Assembly (NCBI GenBank): GCA_000733355.1
Contig: JNVV01000003.1
Coordinates: forward strand, 1,506,505 to 1,570,504
Direction of reading: 5' to 3'
From: Falciphora oryzae
Lineage: Eukaryota; Ascomycota; Sordariomycetes; Magnaporthales; Magnaporthaceae
Length of the DNA stretch: 64,000 bases
Made by a program: the position numbers and the translations under genes. The notes under the pieces were generated by a model. It ran no database searches, had not been told where the DNA came from, and saw only the letters and a list, made by a program, of their open reading frames with translations. How positions within the stretch are numbered: the first letter of the stretch is position 1; the number at the start of each line of letters is the position of its first letter. This document shows positions 34,599 to 45,855 of this stretch, piece by piece.

Positions 34599-36458
34599 TT
34601 ATAACTCGTCCTTCGCGCGAGCGCTGTCGCCAGATGCCGCCTTGTTGTCCTCGCACACGGCAGGAGTGCCGACCTCCATCCTGTAGACACACTTCTCCGC
34701 CTCAGTGACGCGCCAAAGTTCATCCTTTTCGGCACAGGCCAGCCAGACATCCGTCCTCCTGTTCGGCCCGTTCCAACAGTGCTGCCCGTTCTCGTACCGA
34801 AGTACCACACGCCGGCCCCGGCCGAGACCCTTGCCGTCGACCCGCTCCTCCTCGTCGGCATCACCAAAGTCGATCTTGTCGAAGTTGCCCATGCTGGTGT
34901 TTCCGTGGCCCTTCTTGGACTTCTGCGTCGTCTTGTCCATCCAGCAGAGCTCGTACTCGTACTCGCCCGACTCGACGCTGACGCACTTATCCTTCAGCGC
35001 ACGGAAGACGTCATCGGCCCCAAAGTCCTTGGCGATCTCGGTCTGCTCGTTGGAGAGGCTGCTACGCTTGCTGCTGATATCATTGCTGACGGCATCAAGA
35101 GCCTCCCGAGCCGCCTTGACAAGATGAGACTCGCCTTGGTTGGGGTTATCGGCAAGGAGGCCGTTCTCGATCATCCACACGCGCAGGCCCAGAAGCTTGC
35201 TGTGGAGGAACTCCTTCATGAAATCCGGCAGGTAGGCCTCGAAGCTGTAGACTATATATAGGGCGTCGAATTATCAGTATAAATTGCGAGAATGTGCACC
35301 TTTCGAGCTCACTTACGGATATCAGTGTCGGTCTCCTCCTCCTCTTCGAACTGCTTCCAGTCGATGCCGGACTCAGAACTGTCCTCCTTGAGGATCTGTG
35401 TGATCTCATCCTCGGTGAGGTCGGTATGCTTCTCCTCCTTGTGCTTGGCCTCGTAGTCTTCCCAAGCCCTGACGGCCGCCTTGGCGCCCTCGTCGTTGAA
35501 GTTGGGGTTCCACTTCTCCTTAAGGATCGTGAGGATGCCTTCCAGCTCTTCAACCTTGTCGTGAAGGTCGTCACGCTGGTCGAGGACTTTGTCCAGTGTG
35601 TTGCGAAGCTCGGCCACGCGTGACTTAGCCATGCCGACCAGCACGCTGAGCTTGCCTCCCTTGCCCCCCTCGCGCTTTACGATCTTGCCCTTTTCGGACC
35701 TCTCGACCTCCTCGAACTTAGTGCGCAGATCCTTCTCCTTGGTCTCCAGGCCCGCAATCTCGGATTCCAGTTTGGTGATCCTGGCCTCAATCTGGCGGCG
35801 GAGCTCCTTAGCCTCCTTTACCAGAGTCCGGCGCCTCTTCACGGCCTTCTCTTGACTGAGCCTGCGCTCTTCTTGGATGCGGCGGTGCTCCTTGCCAATG
35901 GCATCGCATTTATTGGCGCATTTGACACCGCCGACACCGCCGTACTCCTCAGAGCCATCGCAGCATAGTTCGTAGTCGCAGACGCCGTCGTTGACAAACG
36001 AGAAAGGGACGTAGGCACCCTCGTGGCCCTTGTTCTCGCACCAGAATCCGGGGAGGGCGTTGGCGGTGTTGGTCGTGCCGCTCAACGAGCCCTCCAGTGG
36101 CTGAGGGGGCGAAAGGCTGTCGAGATACGCACAGGCAGCGGTCCCGGGCTCGTCGCTCCCATCTGGGCAGTCGCACGAGTTGTCGTTAACTTGGGAGGGC
36201 TTCAGAACAACCGTCGGGTGGTTGATGCAGGTGAACCTGTCTTTTGGCTCGTAAAACCGAACAACTAGACCAGAGTAAATAAAAATGTAAGTCTACAGCA
36301 AGCAGCCTCGGCAAAGGAGACACACGCAGTACGTCGTGTCAACGTTGAATGGAGCTGGGCCTACAATCAGGACCGACACCTCTGGGCACGCCCGAGGCAC
36401 CAGCTAAGCTTATGCCAGCAACGGTGCTCAAGAGCACCACAGACGATTGGTGCCGCAT
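34599..36458 (-). CDS. Glucosidase II beta subunit (PRKCSH-like), ER resident
   Basis: Non-catalytic subunit of ER glucosidase II, which trims glucose from N-glycans during glycoprotein quality control. Minus-strand exons are 36458-36365, 36264-35317 and 35251-34599 (564 aa). Exon 1 encodes a signal peptide (MRHQSSVVLLSTVAGISLAG) and VPRGVGP, and the join gives GVGPDFVRFYEPKDRFTC. An LDL-receptor class A module follows (CDCPDGSDEPGTAAC), then a second Cys-rich module (VCDYELCCDGSEE). A long coiled coil (about 155-270) and an acidic EF-hand-like stretch come next. The C-terminal MRH domain binds mannose (ELCWMDKTTQKSK, NGQHCWNGPNRRTDVWLAC). The chain ends KDEL, the ER-retrieval signal; many fungi use HDEL instead. 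Confidence 0.94.
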
Positions 36459-37103
36459 TGCTGGGAAATCGGAAAATCCAGCTGGTTGTACGTGTTCCGG
36501 ATCGAGAAGCGAGCACTGCTCGACTTGAACTCCCTCCAGAAAAGCAACAAAAGTGATGGACAATTCAAGGGAGAGGCGAGGTCCTAATATGAGGAAACCA
36601 GGAACCGAGCCCCCACTGGAGCTCGCCTCGAAACAAGCTGGCCGGGGTCAATTGCCAGCTGTCCGCTGCGGGAGAATATGACTTGGCACTCAATTGGGAC
36701 TGTGCTTGCCCCTGTTTCCGCACTGGTCCCAATGCGGCCTTAGCTCGTGCGTCGCGAGTCGCGATGGGAGCCGCGGTGCGTCATCCTAGACCCCGCCAAA
36801 ATTTTCGAGCAACGGCTGGGGGCCCCGCCATCAAGGCACTCAGAAATCGCTGTGTGAGACACGGAGACGAGCTGGTGCTCACACTTATATCACACCGGCA
36901 GGGCTTGACTCATCCGGAGAAGCACTTTCAAATGCATTCGCTCTGATAGCTTCCCTACGGTATAAGTACATAAGTGCTTGACACTCTTATCAGCTCGCCT
37001 TTTTGCTCGCCCAAAGTCTCGAGTGAGCCTGGCTCACGGCGTACTACCGTTAGAGGCGCAAAGCAAAATCAGCAACCGTACAGCAAGATCCGGAACTTTC
37101 AAA
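36459..37103. other. Divergent promoter region
   Basis: Between the glucosidase II beta gene (minus) and the CCNDBP1-like gene (plus). No gene supported. Confidence 0.5.
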
Positions 37104-38240
37104 ATGGCAGCACAAACAGCAGAGCCAGATCCTCTCACGGGTCTAGTCCAGACGGTTGTCTCAGTCATCACCTACGGAGAAGCTGAGATTTCTAAGATCA
37201 CCTCGAGCCTGGAGACTACGGAACAGCAGGGCGACCAGGACAAACCGGAACTGAATGCGCTCGAGCTGGCAAGCGACTCGGCAGCGTTAATCCGGGCCCA
37301 TGCCACCAAAATCTCACTATTCATCATCAACGAGCCCTTCACCCCCACCGCCATCGCAAAGGTGCTTAGAGAGCTTCTCAAGGAAGCGCTCCCATCCATC
37401 GTCATGGCCGCCCAGCTCTGTGTCCCAAGCCGCTACACGGCAACGTTCCGTAAGGACCTGGCCTGGCGCTGCGGGCGGGTCTTGAAGGAGCTAAGGGTCC
37501 TCCTCCTCAAGATACCCTCGGACGGGAAAGTCCTATCCGACGCCCAGAAGAACGGCAGCAAGGAGCTCGGGGGCGACAAGGGCAGTCTCGCCATGACGGG
37601 TCTTCTATGGAATGCCTGCGACGAGGTGACCAGCATGACAAAGGGGGGCGTCGCTGCACACCTGGCAAAGAAGGTCGAGCAGTACCGCGATACTCTCAAG
37701 GACGTCATGGAAGAGCTGAAGGAGTGGGGTGAGGAGACGGACGAGGATGACGAAGGTGATACTGCTCTTGACTACGACGATGCCGGCGACCCTGCTCAGA
37801 GCGCCATCTCCTCCACACAAGCCATGCTCGACGACCTGATGAACTCGCAACGACATATCCCCACAGACGACCCAGACAGCATTAGACCGCGGTTAGAATC
37901 GTGCCTGAGACGGATTCGTCTAACCGCACTACTATACCAAGCAATCGTCAAGAGGCGACTGAAGACACTTCCTAAGCTTCCTGCGCCTACGGCCAGCGTC
38001 GTCTGTTTCAGGATTGATGAGGTGCTCTCGATGCTGAGAAACATTCCAGACGGCTTCAACGATGTTGCCGCGGCTTTCTACGAACTATCTCCAGCAGATA
38101 TCGACAAGCATATGGATCAGCGCTTTCTCGAGGCGTTCACCATCTCGGAGATGCTTCTGAAACCGTGGACAGAGGGGGAAAAGGACGAGTTTACAGACTG
38201 GGCTCTCAAATTCCAGGTGGAGATCAAAAAGAATCCATAG
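37104..38240 (+). CDS. Cyclin-D1-binding protein 1-like (GCIP family)
   Basis: 378-aa all-helical protein resembling fungal homologues of CCNDBP1/GCIP; I judge this from overall layout and length rather than a single motif. An upstream in-frame Met at 36978 would add 42 basic residues, but the Met at 37104 (MAAQTAEPDPLTGLVQTV) fits the family start better and has a better context (AAAATGG). Visible features are a helical N-terminal half with LPSIVMAAQLCVPSRYTATF, a central acidic linker (WGEETDEDDEGD, about 230), and a C-terminal helical bundle ending TDWALKFQVEIKKNP. Function in fungi is unknown. Confidence 0.65.
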   Translation: MAAQTAEPDPLTGLVQTVVSVITYGEAEISKITSSLETTEQQGDQDKPELNALELASDSAALIRAHATKISLFIINEPFTPTAIAKVLRELLKEALPSIVMAAQLCVPSRYTATFRKDLAWRCGRVLKELRVLLLKIPSDGKVLSDAQKNGSKELGGDKGSLAMTGLLWNACDEVTSMTKGGVAAHLAKKVEQYRDTLKDVMEELKEWGEETDEDDEGDTALDYDDAGDPAQSAISSTQAMLDDLMNSQRHIPTDDPDSIRPRLESCLRRIRLTALLYQAIVKRRLKTLPKLPAPTASVVCFRIDEVLSMLRNIPDGFNDVAAAFYELSPADIDKHMDQRFLEAFTISEMLLKPWTEGEKDEFTDWALKFQVEIKKNP

Positions 38241-38489
38241 CCACGGGTTACTGCCAACCACCCGGCTTTATGATACCCCCTAAAAGAGACGCAAGAGTCG
38301 TGTACACATTTCAGCCACACTTTTATGCTCTACATCAGTGTCCCTCTTTCTATTCGCCCTAGTGATCGCATTGTTGCTCAGGCCATCCGGGACCTCTTTT
38401 GCATTGGCGTCCATATGAAGACTTTCGAGTCCCATCTTGTCCTCCTGTCAACAGTTCACATATATCCAGAGTCCACAGCCTCGACATCC

Positions 38490-40559
38490 TTAGGCCACCT
38501 CCACCGACTTCTTTTCTATATGGGCAGTCTCACCAGCTCCCGCCTGCTGTATCTTCGTCTCGTGCGCCTCGTCAAGCTGCTCGGCATCTTGGTTTCCAAA
38601 CCGTCCGATCTTGTACCACGGCAGGCTGAACAATCTGTCCATGCTTTCGAGGCTGCGGCCAGCTGTCTCGGGGACAAAAAACCACACCCAAACGGCGCCG
38701 AGAATGGTGACGGCGGCAAAGCACCAGAAGGTGCCTTTGGGGCTGATCCCGCCCACTGTGGTGTCGAGCAACATCACCGGTACAGCCCGCGAGTTGCCAT
38801 ACTGGTTCAAAAAGTGGACAGTCATTGCCAGCGACGTCGCGAGAGCCCTGATACGAAGGGGAAAGAGCTCGGCAGTAAGCAGGTACTGCATGCTGTTCCA
38901 TCCCAATGCCCAGCCGAAACCAGAGACATCTGCATAGATTTGGGGAGTCAGTTTTATGCTACGCGGAAATAAGAAACGTTGCCGCATTGAAAAGCTGCCC
39001 TGGCTCTTAGCCAGGCCTTGAATACTCCGCTTCCACAGCAACACGAGAAATGGGGATGATCTCAACAGAATAACACTTACAGATCATGGCGATAGCACCG
39101 CGCGACGGTCCGATCTGGGCCTCGCTGAGCTTGTACTTCGGGACGGTACCGAGCTGGGGGACGGCGGTCAGGAAGCCGGCGACGTACAGCATCGACAGCG
39201 CCTGAAGACTGATCCCGATCAGGAGCGAACGCTTCCGGCCGATGACGTCGACGAGGAACAGCGCACAAATAACCGCCGCCGTCAGCTTCACGATCCCGAA
39301 GACCGCGGTGATCAGGAGGCTTTCGTTATCCCCGCTTATACCCAAGATGGAGAACAAATCTTGGGCGTAGATCGTGATCGAGCCAGCTCCGGACCACTGG
39401 CTGAGCAGCTGTGCGAAGATGGCGAGACCGACTCTGTATAGATTGCTCGGGATGGTAAACATTTCCCTGAGCATCCCCAAGAAACCGGTGCCTTTCGTTG
39501 CCTCCATCTCCTCATGATGGGCTATCTAGATCAGCTGTTAGTGGACGCCTATCCTCACTTCCAGAGCATATTGCACCGAGTTGTCTGGCTATTCACCTAC
39601 TCACCTGGATACCCGCGACCTCATCTTGAACGAAAGGGTGATCTTCGGGGAGGCCACGGAGACGAGACATCGTCGCTAATGCTTCGTTATACTTTCCCTG
39701 CTTCACCAGGAATCGGGGCGACTCATATTGCAGGAAGCCGAGCGCGAAAATGACGGAGGCGAACATGATGTGAAGACTCGTCGGTACCATCCAGCGAGCG
39801 TGGCTGGTGTCGCCAAGGTTAACCTGGCAGCCGTAGTTCGCGAAATAGGCCAGTACTATGCCCAAGTAGACAAAGCCGGTAAAGATACAAGTACACAATC
39901 CTCGGATAGGGGCGGGAGATATCTCGGCCAGGAAGACGGGGCCTACCACAGGTGTTTGCTAGATGATGTAGTTGCGAAGTTTTAGGAATATGAGAGAGGA
40001 TAAGCCGAAAATTGGAGGGTATTGAAGAAATAAACGACTTACACCAACACCCATGCCAGCAATGAATCGGCCAGCATATATCATGCCCAAGCTGCCATTC
40101 GCACCGAGGAAGAGGGCAATCCCCAAGATCCAAACAAGACACAGCTGCCTCACGGCCCAGATACGGCCGATTCTGTCGCAAATGACGAATGCGCTGCAAT
40201 AGAAGGCGAGTTAGCAAAGAGGAAAAGGAAAAACAAAACAGACAAGAACGACGTTCTCGGTATGGACTGGATTGCACTCACAACAGAGCACCGGCCACTG
40301 AGCCAATCTGGACCATGGCCGAGACATTTCCTTTGATCTGGGCGCGATCGTTTACGCTGTACGAGTCGTAGTTGATGGTCTTTTGGAAATCCTTGCTGTT
40401 GAAGGCGCCCGTGATCAAGCCCTCATCCACACCCCTGGCGGCGCCCAGGAGTCCAAAGGAGAAGACGGCAAACCATAGTCTCCAGTTGAAAACCTCGGAA
40501 GGGAGGCCGAGATTCTTCAGCTTGAAGATGTTTACGGGCTTTTTGGGTCCGCCCGCCAT
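38490..40559 (-). CDS. MFS sugar-porter family transporter
   Basis: Twelve-helix proton-coupled or facilitative sugar transporter of the plasma membrane. Minus-strand exons are 40559-40282, 40193-40043, 39958-39605, 39525-39081 and 38929-38490 (555 aa, phases consistent). The start MAGGPKKPVNIF is chosen over an upstream Met because it matches cytosolic N-termini of this family. Signatures in order are RGVDEGLITGAF (TM1), CDRIGR (D-R-x-G-R loop), GRFIAGMGVGQTPVVGPVFLAEISP (split by intron 2), YESPRFL, DVIGRK and PETAGRSLE. An 80-residue central loop separates the halves, and the C-terminal tail is acidic then KKSVEVA. Substrate cannot be read; hexose, lactose/cellobiose and quinate permeases share these motifs. 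Confidence 0.9.
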
Positions 40560-41175
40560 TGTGCTTTGCTGGTCGTCAACCCTGGGATGGCAGAACCCCG
40601 CAGCCGAATAAGCTAGCACGAGCAGTCTCTAGCGGGCTAAGTGGGCGGCCGGGCGAGAACGATACGACACGGAACCGCACGGCACGGCACGGCAGGCTGG
40701 GGTCGGCAAAGGCAAAGAAGCGCCCGTGAAGGAGACGGGAAACATGAATGATGAACAGCGCGCATGGCTTCAGCCATTATATATCTGCATATTACCAGGT
40801 CCTGCCCTGACCTTCCCCACCACCCTCATTCTCTAAAGCAGCGGTTGTAGGCGAGACCATGCCGAGATAGAAGCCCGTCGAGAGTGGTACCGCGTCTCTG
40901 CACGAATACCGACATCGACATCCCCGCGCAACCCAGCACGACGGGATTGGTTGGGCGCGACATGGATACCCCGGGAGAAGCCGGCACGAGAGGGTGGGCT
41001 CTTTGGTACGACTCGAACGCTTTTTGTTCCTAACCTACATAGGAAGGTAATATGAGAGGTATTGGAATGGAATGGACTGAGCGGACCTTTTCCAACGCTA
41101 CCATATAGGCGCTACGGTGTGAAATGCTATGTTGCATGCTGCCGTTACTGAAGGCGTTGGAGGAGCAATGAGGAT
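40560..41175. other. Intergenic upstream of the transporter
   Basis: Promoter side of the transporter gene, with a CGGCA/CGGCACGGCA repeat stretch near 40665-40695. No gene seen. Confidence 0.5.
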
Positions 41176-41178
41176 TCA

Positions 41179-42108
41179 GGGCGTGATCGGCAGCAACGAT
41201 CGTTACCGTCACCGTCACGGTCGTTGCGGGCGCCCAAAGACAGGGGATTTTTATTTTATCTGGACGCGCCTTGCCGTTTTTAGTAGGGGATCCGCACCAA
41301 AACAAGGGCATGACTGTCCCCAACGATGAGAGGGAGCTGACAGGGGGCAAACGAAGATACCCAACTTGCAGGGAGTTGTTTGAGGCCAAAACTAAGCCCA
41401 ATTTGTACTAGTTGCCCAGCCAAATTGGCTCTTGCCCTTGTTTTTGAATCGTTACCGTCACGGATGGAAAAGAAGGATTACGGTAACGGCGGTGCGGGAT
41501 CCCTGTGCTGCGGAGGTTCGTGCTTCCTGCAAGTTTATTAGCAAACAAAAACAACGCCCGCCATGGAAGCCGATCAGGACGAGCATATACGTACCGTGGC
41601 GGTGGTGGTGACTGTTATTGCAATTTTTTATTTGGAGCAAATCCGCCTGGAGGAAAAGGGTCGGCGCCTGTTGAGGTTACTTGAGTTTGCGATTGGGAGG
41701 CTATCTGGGAGTTGGGAATAGCTTCAAAAAGCACGTCGCCGGCCTCTGTTGCCTGGGTATCGAAAGGAAGTTGAAAAGACTTTTTTTTTCGTGATAATTT
41801 GTACTAATTTTGGCCTGCAAAGGCAGGTTCGTCATGTTGTGTCTTGACGNNNNNNNNNNNNNNNNNNNNNNNNNNNNNNNNNNNNNNNNNNNNNNNNNNN
41901 NNNNNNNNNNNNNNNNNNNNNNNNNNNNNNNNNNNNNNNNNNNNNNNNNNNNNNNNNNNNNNNNNNNNNNNNNNNNNNNNNNNNNNNNNNNNNNNNNNNN
42001 NCTGGACACAGCCCCTGTTTTTCGGCGGACGGCCGCTGACTGGGGGACCCTGACGGCGTACCTCTGCAACGACCGTGACGGTAACGATCGTTGCTGCCGA
42101 TCACGCCC
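41179..42108. mobile_element. Inverted-repeat element of about 930 bp spanning the second N gap
   Basis: The left end 41179-41227 begins GGGCGTGATCGGCAGCAAC and continues with GATCGTTACCGTC to CGGTCGTTGC. The reverse complement of 42066-42108 repeats it, lacking only a 6-bp ACCGTC duplication present on the left. A 3-bp direct repeat TCA flanks the ends (41176-41178 and 42109-42111). Inside are another copy of ATCGTTACCGTCACGG near 41448 and a 152-N gap. No transposase ORF is visible, but the gap could hide sequence. GGGC termini and a 3-bp duplication match the two smaller elements near 7.3-7.9 kb. Confidence 0.72.
41850..42001. other. Assembly gap (152 N)
   Basis: Run of N inside the inverted-repeat element, probably where repeated copies broke the assembly. 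Confidence 0.99.
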
Positions 42109-42111
42109 TCA

Positions 42112-43247
42112 AGGGCGCAAGGCAACATGACGCGACATGCCCGAGGTTGTGAGGGTGTATTCGGCCCTTCCGTGCCCTGCATACACCGGATCTACGCTAG
42201 CTCACCTCCCTAGTCAAAGCAGCACCACCTCATTAGAAGCAGCTAGCGGTTAGAAAACGTAACAGCGTGGGGAGCAGCGCATCTCCCCCGCAACTCAATG
42301 CCTGCGCAGACAGAGGTCGTCAATGTCTTGGGGGCCCTGGAGGAATTGGGCCTCTTAGCTTCAAGGAGGCCGTCGATGTTGAGGGTCGGCGAGAGAGGAA
42401 GAAAGAAGTTGAGGGAGGATGAATACGCAAAGCACCGAACCCCCATGCCCTCTCGTGGCGTTCTTTGCGGCTCGCAACCGTGGTGCATGCGTCAAGCTTT
42501 TGCGGACCGTGGCCAAGATTTTCCGCCAAGCGCTGTGGCTTCAGTGGGGAAACGCGAACGCCGATTGCCTTGGAACGTCCCAGCCATCTTGGCACTGAAT
42601 CGCGGAGAAATAAGCCCTGGAGAAAACTCTTGATACACATTGTTGATCAACGGAGAGATTGATGTGTTGTTAAATATCGTCGTGGCCACCTTGTCAGCGA
42701 GAGATGCAAAAAGGATAAAGGAATATATGTTTCATTGTTCATACTGACGTCGAGGTCAAGGTTCTTATCCATCACAGGGGGTCCAACATCCGGATGAACG
42801 GGAGAAATCATCTAGCTTAAACAGGCACTAAGAGATCGAGTCTCTTTGTCCATCCGATAAGCTCGGAGGAAGGGATTGCGTTGGTACGTATCCAAACTAC
42901 GGACGAAAGCTTTTGCCGTCGTAAAAAAAAATGGAGATATATAAATACGTATATTTTGGGTTCGTGATCGAGCACAGGGAGCGTCAGTAACACCTCCGGG
43001 TAAACTGCGCCATGAACTAAATCACAACGCAACGGGTATGGACCTCAACGTTGCTGATGAAAACAACTACTAAAGCAGCTGTCGTGAAACGGTCCAATCA
43101 CTTATCATTAAGTTTTCTTCCTGGCCAAATCTAACTTTTTTTGTATTAGATTATGGTCTGTCTTGGCAGTATATGTCCGAGTCTAGCGCTAAGAATACCA
43201 CTGGGGATCGCCCAATGGCGGAACATGTTTTATACCCAGTAGATCTT
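42112..43247. other. Intergenic downstream of the beta-glucosidase
   Basis: No gene or RNA recognised; AT-richer from about 42640. Confidence 0.5.
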
Positions 43248-45625
43248 CTATATCACCAGCGTCCCGTTCAGCCTCAGATCGCGGCTGCTGGCGCCGACGT
43301 AGATCTTGTACTCGCCGCGCCGGATCCGCCACTGCTGGGCCACGACGTCCCACACGCTCAGGTCACGGCGCGTGAGCTCGAACGTGACGGGCCTCGCCTC
43401 GCCCGGCGACAGCGGCCCGACTCTCTTGATGCCCCGGAGCTGCCGCACGGGCGAGTCGCCGCCGGGAACGCCGACGTACAGCTGCGCCGTCTCGATGCCC
43501 TCGACGTCGCCCGAGTTGCGGACCGTCGCCCGCACCACGGCCACCGTGTCCCAGAGCTCCGGGTGCCCGCCCTGCACGATGGGCACGGATGGGTCCGGGA
43601 GCTCAGCGGGGGTGGCGCCCTCGGGCGTGGGGATCACGGCGGTCTGGAGCCCGCTGTAGGCGAAGTGGGTGTACGACAGGCCGAAGCCGAAGGCGAAGCG
43701 CGGCTCGATGCCGTCGCGGTCAAAAGCGCGGTAATCGATGTACAGGCCCTCCTCGAAGTCGTCGTCGGGGAAAAAGTCGAACTTTGTGGACGAGTTGAGA
43801 AGCTTGCCGTAGTCTTCTTCCTTGCGCGCGATCGTGTACGGCAGGCGGCCGGCGGGGTTGACGTCGCCCCAGAGCACGTCGGCGAGCGCGTGGCCGCTCT
43901 CCTGGCCGGGAAGGCCGCCGAAGATCACGGCCGTGACGTTGGGGTGGTCGACCCAGGCGTCGACGGTGCGGATTCCGGCCGAGTGCACGACCACGATGGT
44001 GCTGGCGCAGTTGTCGGCGATGTTGTTGACCAGCCGGTCGCTGTGGGCGTCGGTCAGGCCGAGGCGGTCGAAGCTCTCGCTCGCGTACGAGTTGATGAAG
44101 ACCAGGCACGCCTCGGCGTTGTCGTAGTAGCTCGCCGGGCTCTCCGAGTAAAAGTCCCACCGCAGCACGCCGGCGTTGGCCGAGATGCGCTCCTGGATGG
44201 CCTGGAAGGGGCTCACGACGTACGGCGGCGCGTTTCCTCCCGAGCCTCCGGCCGTGATGAGCGTGCCGTTGAACGTTTCCCAGCCAAAGTTTACCTCGTA
44301 GCCGCCACCGTACCTATCGCGGTTCTGCCACGGCGTCGCTTTGACCGTGGCGTCGTATCCGTAGATGGCCAGGAAGCGAGGGTCCTTCAGAGGCAGCGTT
44401 TTGTTGACGTTTTTGACAAGGACGGTGCCGGCGGCTCCGATCTTGCGGATCAGCTTCGCGTGGTCACGCTGCGCGTCGACGCGGAAATGCTTCTGCCTGT
44501 TGTCCCAGATGCCCCGCTGAGGGTAGTTGTGGTCCTGATCCAGGAGATACCAGGCGGCAAAGAGCCTCGTGGCCATGTCGTCCAGACGAGTCGAGGCGAC
44601 GGATCCGTTCTTGACGGCCTCGGTCAGGTTATCGCCCCAGAACCCTCCACGGGGCATCACCACGTCCATTCCGGCGTTGGCCGAAGCCACTCCGCCCATC
44701 TGGGCATCCCAGTCCGAGACGACAAAGCCCTGGAATCCGAGCTCCGTCTTGAGTATGCCGTTGAGTAGTTTCGAGTTCTGGCAGCCGTAGCTGTGGTTGG
44801 CACGTTGGTACGAGCACATGACGGATCCGGCTCCGTGCGCCAAGCTGTCCATGAAGGGCCACGCGTAGAGCTCGTGTATGGTCCGGTCGTCGACATTGGA
44901 GCTGACGGCCTCGCCAAGGTCGGACACGCGGCGCCGGAACTCCTGCTCGTTGAGCAGCCAGTGCTTGGGCGTTGCTACCACGCCCGAGTCCTGCATCCCG
45001 CGCGTTACTTGGCCCATGCCGACGCCGGCAAGGTAAGGGTCGTTGCTAAGCCCTTCCCAGTTCCTGCCAGCGCGAGCAATGCGCCCGAGCGGGCCGGAGA
45101 CCGGGCCGAGGGCCATGTGGACGCCCCTGTCGCGGAACTCACGGCCGAGGGCCAGGCCGTAGTCGTACATGAGCTCCGCGTCGAACGTGGCGGCCAGGTG
45201 GATGCCGGCAGGGAAGGCCGAGACGAATTCTTGGCCTCGGAGGCCCGCCGGTCCGTCGGCGAAGCACATCGGGGGCACGCCGAGGCGCGGGACGGCGCCC
45301 GAGTTGCCCACGCACTGGCCAGGGAAGCCGCGCGTCACGTTGACCTTCTCCTCTAACGTCATCTTGGACACCAGCGCGACCGCCTTCCGGTAGGCCTTGG
45401 TCCAGGCACGACTTGTCTTGCCATTGCCGGAGGCTGGCTCGGTGGTTACGGTGTTAGCTCACTTCGACTCTGTAGCCGCGCGCTGGGGTGTATGCTGAAT
45501 GGGAGAAACATACGAGATGGGTATACTGCTGGGCTTCGGCCATAGTATGGCACTTCGGATGGCTTCTCAGCAGCCGCGGCTCCGGAGGCCAGGGCCAATA
45601 ATGCGAAGGCTGTGAGGCTCTTCAT
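43248..45625 (-). CDS. Secreted GH3 beta-glucosidase
   Basis: Family 3 glycoside hydrolase releasing glucose from cello-oligosaccharides or other beta-glucosides. Minus-strand exons are 45625-45514 and 45433-43248 (765 aa); the 80-nt intron has a GAGCTAACACC branch. Exon 1 encodes the signal peptide MKSLTAFALLALASGAAA and VPYYGRSPAVYPS. The joined sequence runs to AWTKAYRKAV and MTLEEKVNVTRG. Domain 1 includes MCFADGPAGLRG, PKHWLLNEQE and GFVVSDWDA, whose Asp (about residue 276) is the predicted nucleophile. Domain 2 has FGGLPGQESGHALADVLWG with the likely acid/base Glu (about 547). The C-terminal FnIII-like domain runs from about 640. Several NxT/S sites suggest glycosylation. A minus-strand TATA box lies about 225 nt upstream. 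Confidence 0.94.
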
Positions 45626-45847
45626 GGTGCTGGTTTGCCTTGCAGGCTATGTTTGCACAAAGCCGAGGAGGCTGTGTGTCTGAGATTGCGACAAGGCTGT
45701 GGTGAGAATTTCGACCGCGCTTCCCGCGTTTGGCCTGGTTGCACGGTTGGTTGGGCTGCAGCTCCCCACGGACCAACACCTGGCTTGGGCTACCGGTAGG
45801 ACAAAAGAAGCAACGAACGGCCGGGTGAACGAGTACACATATCCGCA

Positions 45848-45855
45848 CTTATATA
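45848..45855 (-). promoter_or_regulatory. TATA box of the GH3 beta-glucosidase gene
   Basis: TATATAAG on the minus strand about 225 nt upstream of the start codon. Confidence 0.45.

Noticed and set aside
43173..44768. 531-aa open frame on the plus strand
   Set aside because: It is the complement of the GH3 beta-glucosidase; its Val/Arg/Gly-rich composition is typical of antisense frames.
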